DNA of 64,000 nt, taken from positions 62,001 to 126,000 of the forward strand of contig OZ241745.1 of NCBI GenBank assembly GCA_965201115.1. Direction: 5' to 3'. Source of the DNA: JANQOH01 sp965201115 (GTDB taxonomy: Bacteria; Pseudomonadota; Alphaproteobacteria; UBA7887). The notes under the pieces are model-generated. The model was not told the DNA's origin, made no database searches, and worked only from the letters and a program-made list of their open reading frames with translations. Shown piece after piece: positions 37,320 through 45,682 of the stretch. The position numbers and the translations under genes are program-made. Within the stretch, counting starts at the first letter, position 1; each line of letters starts with the position of its first letter.

Positions 37320-38075
37320 ATGCGGGAGGCTATCGTGGCGGTAACGGACTATCGGACGGCATTGGTAACGGGGGCTTCGTCGGGGATCGGCGAGGCGGCG
37401 GCGCGCGCGCTCGCGGCGGCGGGGCTGGCGGTGACGGCGGTCGCGCGGCGCGGCGGGCGCCTCGAGGCGCTGGCGCGCGAGACCGGCGCGGCGCCGCTCG
37501 CGCTCGATCTTCGCGACACCGGCGCGCTCTACGCGGCGCTGGAGCCGCTGGAGATCGACGTGCTGGTCAACAATGCCGGCCTCGGGCGCTCGATGGACGA
37601 TTTTCTGTCTGCCGGGCGCGAGGATATCGACGCCACGATAGATACGAACGTGAGCGCGTTCCTGCATGTGTTGCGCGCCGTTCTGCCGGGCATGCGCGAC
37701 CGGCGGCGCGGGCATGTCGTGAATATCGGCTCGGTGGCGGGCCTGTATCCGATCCGGTCGCCGATTTACGGCGCGTCGAAAGGCGCGGTGCGGCGGGCGT
37801 CGCAGAATCTCCGGCTCGATCTGTCGGGCAGCGGCGTGCGGGTTACGGAGATCTGCCCCGGCCGGGTGGTCACGGAGTTCCTCGCGGCGGCGGCGGGAGA
37901 GGAAGAAGCGCGCCGGACCTACGGCGCGTTCGACGAATTGCGGGCCGAAGATATCGCCGACGCCATCGTGTACGCGGTGGGCGCGCCGTGGCGCGTCAAT
38001 GTCTCCATGATCGAGATCGTGCCGACGGAACAGGCGTTCGGCGGGATTCGCATCGCGCCGGCGGAGCGCGGGTAG
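37320..38075 (+). CDS. SDR-family oxidoreductase (YdfG-like)
   Basis: A 251-residue classical SDR. TGASSGIGE at about 18-26, NNAG near 88, and the catalytic YGASK near 155. The sequence DLSGSGVRVTEICPGRVVTEF and the absence of a C-terminal FabG-like DGG motif point to the YdfG-type 3-hydroxy acid dehydrogenase group. A GTG a few codons inside the given ATG could be the true start. Divergent from the aldolase gene. Confidence 0.88.
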   Translation: MREAIVAVTDYRTALVTGASSGIGEAAARALAAAGLAVTAVARRGGRLEALARETGAAPLALDLRDTGALYAALEPLEIDVLVNNAGLGRSMDDFLSAGREDIDATIDTNVSAFLHVLRAVLPGMRDRRRGHVVNIGSVAGLYPIRSPIYGASKGAVRRASQNLRLDLSGSGVRVTEICPGRVVTEFLAAAAGEEEARRTYGAFDELRAEDIADAIVYAVGAPWRVNVSMIEIVPTEQAFGGIRIAPAERG

Positions 38076-38090
38076 CGGGCGGCGCGGGCG

Positions 38091-38843
38091 TCAGCCGTTG
38101 ACGTCGCAGCCGAGGAAATTGCGGCCGCGGTCGCGGCAGGCGTCCAGGACCGAGAACGAGCCGGCGGCGGGGTCGACCACGGTGTCGCCGGCGTTGGTGA
38201 CGGCCTCGATCAGCGCGCCCTGCAGGTCCACGGGCTTGCGGTGAACGGGGCCGCGGCGCTCGGCGGGTTCGGGCCAGACGTCGGGTATGTCGTGGCGCGT
38301 CCACACGCCCTTGGCCTTGCGCGGGCGTTTTTGCAGGACCAGCACGTGTTCGCTCACGCGGCGCGAGCGGTAGCCCATGCCGAGCCGGCGCTTGTCCCAC
38401 GTCAGCATGTCGACGATCTCCAGCTCCGTTCCGGCGAACCAGGCGTGGACGCCGGTGCAGACGTGGAACTTGTCGACCCACAGGAAAAGATGGCCGCTGG
38501 GTATGAGCGCGCGGTCGATGCCCTGGACGAAAGCGGGGATTTCGTCGGTCATCTGCCGCAGCGCGCGGCGGCGGCGGCCGCGGTCGTCGCCCTCGTTTCC
38601 GTAGGAGAGATGGTCGAGAACGCCGCGGTATTGGGGGTCGAGAAACGCCGCCGGAAAGGCGCGTTCCGGCAGCGCCTCGAGGAATTCGAGGCCGTTCATG
38701 CGGAGGCGCGCGTTGAACGACAGATGTTCGGGCAGGTCGAGCGCGGGCTGGACGATGGCGCGCGCGGCGGAATAGACCGAGGCGCGCGGAGGGCGGAGCG
38801 CGAGTTCGCCCCCGCCGCGCGCCGCGCGCCGCGCGCCGCTCAC
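38091..38843 (-). CDS. Orphan DNA methyltransferase (beta-class, DPQY motif)
   Basis: About 250 residues from a GTG at 38841-38843. The catalytic motif comes first (AAFLDPQYRGVLDHLSYGNEG, about 60-80) and the cofactor motif last (VVDPAAGSFSVLDAC near 225), the beta-class order of amino-methyltransferases. Motif IV is DPQY instead of DPPY. No restriction gene is adjacent, so it is an orphan. The frame has no good ATG upstream of the conserved part. The gap to the preceding amidohydrolase gene is 34 bases, so the two may be co-transcribed. Confidence 0.8.
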   Translation of the reverse strand: MSGARRAARGGGELALRPPRASVYSAARAIVQPALDLPEHLSFNARLRMNGLEFLEALPERAFPAAFLDPQYRGVLDHLSYGNEGDDRGRRRRALRQMTDEIPAFVQGIDRALIPSGHLFLWVDKFHVCTGVHAWFAGTELEIVDMLTWDKRRLGMGYRSRRVSEHVLVLQKRPRKAKGVWTRHDIPDVWPEPAERRGPVHRKPVDLQGALIEAVTNAGDTVVDPAAGSFSVLDACRDRGRNFLGCDVNG

Positions 38844-38877
38844 AAGCCCGCCCGGTATCCGTTCCGCTCCGCCGCGC

Positions 38878-40032
38878 TCAGGCGGCCGGCCTGCAAATCT
38901 CCGGAGCGCGGTAATCGAGCTCCAGCAGGCGGAAGTAGTTCCCGCCCAGCGCGATGTTGCGGTAGGCCTCGTCGTCGAGATGGCGCACGATGCGGCTCGT
39001 GATGTCGAGCTCGCGCGCATAGATGTCGAAACTCTTGTTCGCCGAGGCCACGAAGTCGGTCCCCGGCAGGATGCGCCCCGACCAGCGGTTGAGGAACGGG
39101 ACATAGCGCGCGCGGACATCGGGGTCGGAGAAGAGGTTGTCGTCGATCACCCGCCACGAAATATCGGCCATCAGGTTCGGATAGCGCCCGAACAGCGATT
39201 CCAGCACGCCGATATGCGTATCGGCGTCGATAACCGCGAGTTCGCGCGACAGGCCCAGGTGCATCCAGACGATCTTGTTGCCGGGGTAGAGGCGCAGGAC
39301 CTCTTCGATCCACGGCAGATAGCGCGTGGGCTCGTCGTCGCTGCCGAGGTCGGAATGAATCGCGAGCGGAATGCCGCGTTCGCGCAGCACGGCCATGAAC
39401 GGCGCCCATTCGGCGATGGTCGCCAGCGGCACGGCCATGTGGCCGTTGCCGAACAGCGCCTGCTTGACCAGGTTGACCTCGCCCATCCAGCGGAACAGGC
39501 CGGGGAATTCCCGGTCGAGCAGCGCCATGCCGGCCAGGACCGATTCGGGGCGGGCCAAATTCGGAAAGGTCATCGAGAGCGTCAGGCGAACCTTGTCGGA
39601 GCCTTTCGCGACGTAGTTCATGGCGTTGACGAAATCGTTCTTCAGCGTGGGCTCGACGGGCGTTCCCAGGCAGTCGAGATAATAGACGCAGGGCGAATTC
39701 ACCGGCAGCATCTGTCCGATTCCGTACATGTTGGCGAACAGCACCCCGGTGGACTCGAGATAGTCCACCACTTCCTCGAACGGCAGCGCCGGGCCGCCGA
39801 AGGGGCGGAAATGCAGATGCGTATCGACAACCGCGTTTTGCGGCCCGGATTCGCGGTCGTGACAGGCGGCGCCGTCGCGAAACGCCTCGAACGTGCGCAG
39901 CGGCGCCGGGGCGGGTTCGGGCGCGGCGGGCGCCGGCGCGGGCGCGGCGATCTCCGCCGGAGATTCCGACGCGCAGCCCGCGGCGGCAAGCGCGGCAACC
40001 GCGAGCGCGGCCATGAACACCCGGTTTTTCAC
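38878..40032 (-). CDS. Amidohydrolase-family lipoprotein
   Basis: A 384-residue protein with a lipoprotein signal: a GTG start at 40030-40032 with GGGGGAGAG upstream, a hydrophobic stretch, and the lipobox LAAAGC. After an Ala/Pro-rich linker comes a TIM-barrel amidohydrolase of the amidohydrolase 2 type: VVDTHLHF (metal His pair), IPLAIHSDLG, KIVWMHLG and LPGTDFVAS. It therefore probably acts in the periplasm. The substrate is unknown. No neighbour gives a pathway clue. Confidence 0.83.
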   Translation of the reverse strand: MKNRVFMAALAVAALAAAGCASESPAEIAAPAPAPAAPEPAPAPLRTFEAFRDGAACHDRESGPQNAVVDTHLHFRPFGGPALPFEEVVDYLESTGVLFANMYGIGQMLPVNSPCVYYLDCLGTPVEPTLKNDFVNAMNYVAKGSDKVRLTLSMTFPNLARPESVLAGMALLDREFPGLFRWMGEVNLVKQALFGNGHMAVPLATIAEWAPFMAVLRERGIPLAIHSDLGSDDEPTRYLPWIEEVLRLYPGNKIVWMHLGLSRELAVIDADTHIGVLESLFGRYPNLMADISWRVIDDNLFSDPDVRARYVPFLNRWSGRILPGTDFVASANKSFDIYARELDITSRIVRHLDDEAYRNIALGGNYFRLLELDYRAPEICRPAA

Positions 40033-40187
40033 GATTCTCTCCCCCTTTTCGGCGGCGCGCGGCCGCCGGAAAGGAGCGTTTATAACCGGAGCGCGGCAGA
40101 TTCGCACAAGTTTTTCCACAGGTCCGGAAATTTTCTCCACAGGCGGCGGCGCTTGCGCCGAAGGCGGGAGCCGTTGCGCCGCCGCGG

Positions 40188-41117
40188 TCAGGCGGCGAGC
40201 GCCGAGACGTGGGCGGCGGCGCTCGCGGCCAGCGCGTCGAGATCGTATCCGCCCTCGAGGGCGGACACGATCCGCCCATCGCAACTGTCGTCGGCGATTG
40301 CGCACAGGCGGCGGGTTATCCACGCATAGTCGTCCTCGACAAGTTCGAGCGCCGCAAGCGGGTCGCGGCGATGCGCGTCGAACCCCGCGGATATCAGTAT
40401 CAGGGAGGGATGGAACGCGGCGAGACGGTCGAAAAACGCGCGCTCCCAGGCGGCGCGGAACTCCGCCCCGCCGGCGCCCGGCGCAAGCGGCATGTTGACG
40501 ATGTTGCCGGCGCCGGTTTCCGACGCGGCGCCGGTTCCGGGGTACAAGGGACTCTGGTGGCTCGAGGCGAACAACACGCGCGGCTCCGATTCGAACGCCG
40601 CCTGGGTTCCGTTGCCGTGGTGGACGTCGAAATCGGCGATCGCGACGCGCTCGGCGCCGCGCGCGGCAAGCGCATGCATCGCGCCGATGGCGATATTGTT
40701 AAACAGGCAGAATCCCATCGCGCGCCCGGGCTCGGCGTGGTGGCCCGGCGGGCGCACGGCGCAGAAGGCGCGCCGCGCCGCGCCGTCGAACACGGCCTCG
40801 ACCGCGGCGCATACGGCGCCCGCCGCCCGCAGCGCCGCCTCGCGCGAACCGGGAGAAACGACCGTGTCGGCGTCGATATGGGCGTATCCGCGCTCCGGGA
40901 TTGCGGCGAGTACGCCATCGACGGCGCGCGGCGGGTGGACGCGCTCGATCCACGCGCGCGGCGCGGGCGGCGCGGCGCGGCGCGCGCAGGCCGCGAAAGC
41001 CGGGGCCGACAGCGCCGCCTCGACGGCGCGCAAGCGATCGGCGCGTTCGGGATGGCCGGGGCCGGTATCGTGTTCGAGACAGGCCGGGTCGGCGAAAATC
41101 GCGACTTCGGTCGGCAC
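40188..41117 (-). CDS. Histone-deacetylase-family protein (acetylpolyamine/acetoin-utilisation-like)
   Basis: A 309-residue zinc-dependent deacetylase of the arginase/deacetylase fold. The signature RPPGHHAEPGRAMGFCLFNN (about 130-150), the zinc-binding ADFDVHHGNGTQ, and SAGFDAHRRDPLA are all present. Bacterial members deacetylate small acetylated amines such as polyamines. A GTG at 41115-41117 with GGAGG upstream is the best start. Divergent from dxs. Confidence 0.92.
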   Translation of the reverse strand: MPTEVAIFADPACLEHDTGPGHPERADRLRAVEAALSAPAFAACARRAAPPAPRAWIERVHPPRAVDGVLAAIPERGYAHIDADTVVSPGSREAALRAAGAVCAAVEAVFDGAARRAFCAVRPPGHHAEPGRAMGFCLFNNIAIGAMHALAARGAERVAIADFDVHHGNGTQAAFESEPRVLFASSHQSPLYPGTGAASETGAGNIVNMPLAPGAGGAEFRAAWERAFFDRLAAFHPSLILISAGFDAHRRDPLAALELVEDDYAWITRRLCAIADDSCDGRIVSALEGGYDLDALAASAAAHVSALAA

Positions 41118-41328
41118 GGGACGAGCCTCCTTCGGCGCCGGTTTTTCGTTCGGACGCCGCCGATGGTAGCGTATTTCGCCGCCGGACGGGCAGGATCGCG
41201 GCGCGCCGGCGCCGCCCGCGCGGCGGCCGTTCACCGGGAGCGCGGCATTGAACGGCGGGCGCGTTCGGGCTAGATTCGGCGCGGTTCGGCGTCCGGGGGC
41301 GCCGCCCGCGCCGCAGGACATTCCGCCG

Positions 41329-43248
41329 ATGCACGAGACGCCGCTTCTGGACCGCATCGAATATCCGGAGGATCTCCGGCGTCTGCCCGAATCCGATCTG
41401 CCGCGGCTTGCCGACGAGTTGCGGCGCGAGACGATACACACGGTTTCGCGGACGGGCGGCCATCTCGGCGCCGGGCTGGGCGCGGTCGAGTTGACGGTGG
41501 CGCTCCACTACCTGTTCGACACGCCGCGCGACCGGCTCATCTGGGACGTCGGCCACCAGGCGTATCCGCACAAGGTCCTGACGGGGCGCCGGCGGCGCAT
41601 GCTCACCCTGCGCCAAGGCGGCGGCCTTTCCGGCTTCACGCGGCGGGCGGAAAGCGCCTACGACCCGTTCGGCGCGGCGCACGCCTCGACCTCGATTTCC
41701 GCCGGCCTCGGCATGGCGGTGGCGCGGGACCTGGCGGGCGAACGCCGCAACGTGGTGTGCGTTATCGGCGACGGCGCCATGAGCGCGGGCATGGCCTACG
41801 AAGCGATGAACAACGCCGGCTCGATGGAAAGCCGGACCATCGTCGTCCTCAACGACAACGACATGTCGATCGCCCCGCCCGTGGGCGCCATGAGCGCCTA
41901 TCTGTCGCGGCTGATTTCGTCGCACAGCTACCGCAACCTGCGCCATGTCGCGCGCCAGGCGGCGCGGAAGTTCCCGCGCCCGATGGCGCAGATGCTGCGG
42001 CGCGCGGAAGAATACGCGCGCGGCATGGCGATGGGCGGCACGCTGTTCGAGGAGCTCGGCTTCTACTATGTGGGGCCGATCGACGGGCACAACATGGACC
42101 ACTTGCTGCCGGTGCTGCGCAATGTGCGCGACGTGCGCGCGGGCGGCCCGGTCCTCGTCCATGTCGTGACCGAAAAAGGCCATGGATACCCGCCCGCCGC
42201 GAACGCGCCGGACAAGCTCCACGGCGTCTCGCGGTTCGACATCGTGACGGGCGCGCAGGCGCCGAAGAAGGGCAACGCCCCCTCTTATACGTCGGTGTTC
42301 GCGCGCGCGCTGATCGAAGAGGCGCGGCGCGACCCCAAAATCGTCGCGGTCACGGCCGCAATGCCGTCGGGCACCGGGCTCGACAAGTTCGCCGAGGCGT
42401 TCCCCGACCGCATGTTCGACGTCGGCCTCGCCGAGCAGCACGCGGTGACGTTCGCCGCCGGGCTGGCGGCCGAGGGCTGCCGCCCGTTCGCGGCGATCTA
42501 TTCCACCTTCCTGCAACGCGCCTACGATCAGGTCGTCCACGATGTGGCGATACAGGGCCTGCCGGTGCGCTTCGCCATCGACCGCGCGGGGCTTGTAGGC
42601 GCCGACGGCCCGACGCATGCGGGCGCGTTCGATATCGCCTTCCTGTCCAACCTGCCCGGCTTCGTCGTCATGGCGGCGGCGGACGAGGCCGAGCTCGCGC
42701 GCATGGTCGCGACCGCGGCGCAAATCGACGACCGCCCGTGCGCCTTCCGCTATCCGCGCGGCGAGGGCGCGGGGGCGGAGGTCCCGGCGCGCGCGGAGCC
42801 GCTGGCCATCGGCAAGGGCCGCATCCTGCGCGAAGGCTCGGCGGTCGCCATATTGTCGTTCGGCGCGCGGCTGGGCGAGGCGCTCGCGGCGGCGGACGAA
42901 CTCGCCGCGCGCGGCCTCTCCGCCACGGTCGCCGACGCGCGCTTCGCGGCGCCGCTCGACGCGGAACTCATATGCCGGCTGGCGGCAAGCCACGAGGTAA
43001 CGATCGCGATAGAAGAAGGCGCGGCGGGCGGCTTCGCGGCGCATGTCATGCAGCTGCTGGCGCGCGAGGGGCTGTTCGACCGGGGCCTGAAGTTCCGCCC
43101 GATGACCCTGCCCGACCGTTTCATCGAACAGGACACGCCGGCGAACATGTACCGCGCGGCGGGCCTCGCCGCTTCCGACATCGTGGCCGCGGCGCTTTCG
43201 GCGCTCGGCTCGGACCGGGCGCCGGCGGCGGCCTCGGAGCCGGCATGA
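41329..43248 (+). CDS. dxs: 1-deoxy-D-xylulose-5-phosphate synthase
   Basis: Dxs condenses pyruvate and glyceraldehyde-3-phosphate with thiamine diphosphate, the first step of the MEP isoprenoid pathway. The 639-residue protein has GHLGAGLGAVELT near residue 47, the ThDP motif GDGAMSAGMAYEAMNNAG (about 150), and the transketolase-type LVGADGPTHAGAFD region (about 425). Length matches the family (about 620-640). The ATG at 41329 is chosen by homology to the common LLDRIEYPEDLR start. Confidence 0.96.
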   Translation: MHETPLLDRIEYPEDLRRLPESDLPRLADELRRETIHTVSRTGGHLGAGLGAVELTVALHYLFDTPRDRLIWDVGHQAYPHKVLTGRRRRMLTLRQGGGLSGFTRRAESAYDPFGAAHASTSISAGLGMAVARDLAGERRNVVCVIGDGAMSAGMAYEAMNNAGSMESRTIVVLNDNDMSIAPPVGAMSAYLSRLISSHSYRNLRHVARQAARKFPRPMAQMLRRAEEYARGMAMGGTLFEELGFYYVGPIDGHNMDHLLPVLRNVRDVRAGGPVLVHVVTEKGHGYPPAANAPDKLHGVSRFDIVTGAQAPKKGNAPSYTSVFARALIEEARRDPKIVAVTAAMPSGTGLDKFAEAFPDRMFDVGLAEQHAVTFAAGLAAEGCRPFAAIYSTFLQRAYDQVVHDVAIQGLPVRFAIDRAGLVGADGPTHAGAFDIAFLSNLPGFVVMAAADEAELARMVATAAQIDDRPCAFRYPRGEGAGAEVPARAEPLAIGKGRILREGSAVAILSFGARLGEALAAADELAARGLSATVADARFAAPLDAELICRLAASHEVTIAIEEGAAGGFAAHVMQLLAREGLFDRGLKFRPMTLPDRFIEQDTPANMYRAAGLAASDIVAAALSALGSDRAPAAASEPA

Positions 43249-43266
43249 CCGCGCCGGGCGTGCGAT

Positions 43267-43342
43267 GAACGAAATCGTTCGCAAGCCCCAACGCAATGAA
43301 CGAAATCGTTCAGCGCCGGGCGTGCAGTGAACGAAATCGTTC
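43267..43342 (+). promoter_or_regulatory. three phased palindromic sites upstream of the fic gene
   Basis: The palindrome GAACGA-AA-TCGTTC occurs exactly at 43267-43280, 43298-43311 and 43329-43342, with a period of exactly 31 bases (three helical turns). The last site ends 33 bases before the fic start codon. This is the layout of a cooperative operator for a dimeric DNA-binding protein; the regulator is unknown, possibly the Fic protein's own C-terminal winged helix. Confidence 0.75.
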
Positions 43343-43375
43343 GCTGGACGGGTCCGGAATCGAGGCCGATACGTC

Positions 43376-44578
43376 ATGAAGCGCGTCACGGGCCGTTACG
43401 AGCGCATTATCGCCGGCGGCGAGGAAGTTGCGGCGTTCGTGCCGTTCCCTCTGCCGCCCCTCGACCCGGTTCCGGACATCGGCGGCGAAGTCGATGCGCG
43501 GCTGCGCGTGGCCGAACGGGCGCCGGCCAGGCTCGAGATCGCGGGGGATACGACCGTTCCGTCGATCGGCTGGTTTCTCCATGCCTTCGTGCGCAAGGAA
43601 GCCGTGATTTCGTCGCAGATCGAGGGGACTCAGGCGACACTCGTCGATTTGCTGGCGTTCGAGGCCGCGCCCGGGGCGGCGCCCGGCATCGATGTGGAGG
43701 AAGTATCGAACTACATAGCGGCGCTTGACCATGCCCGCGCCGAGATCGCCCGGCCGGGCGCCCCGCCCCTGTCCATGCGCCTTCTGAACGATACGCATCG
43801 GCAGCTGATGAGCGGCGTTCGCGGCGCCAACAAGATGCCCGGCGAGGTCCGCCGCAGCCAGAACCGGATCGGCGGCAGCCGGCCCGGCAACGCGGTTTTC
43901 GCGCCGCCTCCGGCGCACATGCTGCCCGGCCTGCTTGCGGCGCTCGAATCGTGGCTGCACGCCGACAGCGATTTGCCGCCGCTGGCGCGCGCCGGCCTGG
44001 CGCACGGGCAATTCGAGACGATACACCCGTATCTCGACGGAAACGGGCGGATAGGGCGGCTTCTCATCGGTCTGCTGCTTGAGCACTGGGGCCTGCTGAA
44101 GGCGCCGCTGCTGTATCTGAGCCTGTTCTTCAAGCGGCGGCGCCAAGAGTATTATGCGCGGCTGAACGGGATTCGCGCCGACGGCGACCGGGAGGGCTGG
44201 ATCGGTTTCTTCCTGGAAGGCGTGGCCGCTATCGCCGACGAGGCGGTAACGACGGCGCGCGATATTTTCAGGGCGGTGACAGAGGACCGCGCGCGCGTGT
44301 TGGCGCGGGACACGGCGACCGCCGCGGCGGCGCGGCTGTTCGAGACGCTGCCCGTCCATCCCGTGCTCTCCGTCGCGGCCGCGGCGGAGCTGCTCGGCGC
44401 GAGCCGGCCCACCGCCGCGCGGGCGATACGGACTCTCGCGGAGGCCGGCGTACTCGTCGAGACGGCGGACTCGCCGCGCAAGCGCATATATGCCTATCGC
44501 AATTATATCGACCTGCTGCGGGAGGGCACGGAGCTGGACGACGACGGCGCCCCCGCGGCGGCCTTCAACACCGCGTGA
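43376..44578 (+). CDS. Fic-family protein with C-terminal winged helix
   Basis: A 400-residue Fic (AMPylation) protein. The catalytic motif HPYLDGNGRIGR is at 217-228; the inhibitory helix SSQIEGT at 79-85 precedes it (class II Fic), so activity is probably self-restrained. The Fic core is followed by a C-terminal winged-helix-like region with LLGASRPTAARAIRTLAEAGVL (about 340-360), as in SoFic-type proteins. It likely transfers AMP to protein Ser/Thr/Tyr. The three palindromes directly upstream suggest tight regulation. Confidence 0.92.
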   Translation: MKRVTGRYERIIAGGEEVAAFVPFPLPPLDPVPDIGGEVDARLRVAERAPARLEIAGDTTVPSIGWFLHAFVRKEAVISSQIEGTQATLVDLLAFEAAPGAAPGIDVEEVSNYIAALDHARAEIARPGAPPLSMRLLNDTHRQLMSGVRGANKMPGEVRRSQNRIGGSRPGNAVFAPPPAHMLPGLLAALESWLHADSDLPPLARAGLAHGQFETIHPYLDGNGRIGRLLIGLLLEHWGLLKAPLLYLSLFFKRRRQEYYARLNGIRADGDREGWIGFFLEGVAAIADEAVTTARDIFRAVTEDRARVLARDTATAAAARLFETLPVHPVLSVAAAAELLGASRPTAARAIRTLAEAGVLVETADSPRKRIYAYRNYIDLLREGTELDDDGAPAAAFNTA

Positions 44579-44650
44579 TGGCGTGTGGAAATACGCCGCG
44601 CGGCGGGCCATATGACGGCGTGGACGAAACCCGACGAAAGGCTGACGACG

Positions 44651-45625
44651 ATGCCGATTCGAAACCGGCCCGGCTGGGCGATTCCCGAGGCGGCGGCGAC
44701 GCCGGAAGCGACTTTCCACAACCGGCGCGCGATCCTGCGCGGCCTGGGCTTCGGCGCGCTGGCGGCGACTGCGGGGCCGCTGCTCGCGGCCGGCGCCGCG
44801 CGGGCGGACGACGACGACCCCACGGCGGACCTGTATCCCGCGCCCGTCAATGCGCGCCTGTCGCGCGACCTCGGCCTCACGCCGGAGGAGATAACCTCGC
44901 GCTACAACAACTTCTATGAGTTCGGCTCGCACAAGAACATCTGGAAGGCGGCGCAGCGGCTGGAAATCCGGCCGTGGGAAGTGCTCATCGACGGGCTGGT
45001 CGAGCGGGAGCTGCGCATGGAGGCCGACGATCTGATCCGCCGCATGCCGCTCGAGGAGCGCGTCACGCGCCACCGCTGCGTCGAGGCGTGGGGCATGACC
45101 GTGCCGTGGACGGGCTTTCCGCTGCGAAGCCTGATCGACATGGCCCGCCCGCTCGGCTCGGCGAAGTTCCTGGTCATGACGACGTTCATGGACCCCGACA
45201 CGGCGCGCGGCCAGCGCCAGGGTTTCTACCCCTGGCCCTATACCGAGGCGCTGACGATGGCCGAGGCGTCGAACGAGCTCGCGCTTGTCGTCACCGGCGC
45301 CTACGGCAAGCCCATGGCCCGGCAGTTCGGCGCGCCGCTGCGGCTCGCCGTTCCCTGGAAATACGGCTTCAAGCACATCAAGTCGATCGTCCGGCTCCAT
45401 TTCGCGGAAACCCGCCCGACGACCTTCTGGGAAGAAATCCAGCCGAGCGAGTACGGCTTCTGGGCCAACGTCAACCCGGCGTTTTCGCATCCGCGCTGGA
45501 CGCAGGCGACCGAGCGCGACCTGGGCAGCGACGAACGCATTCCCACGAAGATATGGAACGGCTACGGCGAGTTCGTCGCGCACATGTACGCCGACATGCC
45601 GCAGGACCGCCGCCTCTTCATGTGA
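44651..45625 (+). CDS. msrP: Periplasmic methionine-sulfoxide reductase catalytic subunit
   Basis: MsrP (YedY) repairs oxidised methionines in periplasmic proteins using molybdopterin. The 324-residue protein starts at the ATG at 44651 and has a Tat signal with NRRAILRGLGFGALAA (about 24-39). The Mo-binding Cys is Cys143 in HRCVEAWGM, and SKYNNFYEFG-like (here SRYNNFYEFGSHK) and PWKYGFKHIKSI segments match MsrP. Length is close to E. coli MsrP (334). The membrane partner gene msrQ is not adjacent. Confidence 0.95.
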   Translation: MPIRNRPGWAIPEAAATPEATFHNRRAILRGLGFGALAATAGPLLAAGAARADDDDPTADLYPAPVNARLSRDLGLTPEEITSRYNNFYEFGSHKNIWKAAQRLEIRPWEVLIDGLVERELRMEADDLIRRMPLEERVTRHRCVEAWGMTVPWTGFPLRSLIDMARPLGSAKFLVMTTFMDPDTARGQRQGFYPWPYTEALTMAEASNELALVVTGAYGKPMARQFGAPLRLAVPWKYGFKHIKSIVRLHFAETRPTTFWEEIQPSEYGFWANVNPAFSHPRWTQATERDLGSDERIPTKIWNGYGEFVAHMYADMPQDRRLFM

Positions 45626-45682
45626 CGCCGCGGCGGCGCCGTGCTACGATGGCCGGCGCAACGCGGGGACCGGGAGGGACGC

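Noticed and set aside
43327..43728. Frame starting MNEIVR inside the third palindrome before fic
   Set aside because: It overlaps the conserved Fic coding region in another frame; the start codon is simply part of the palindrome.
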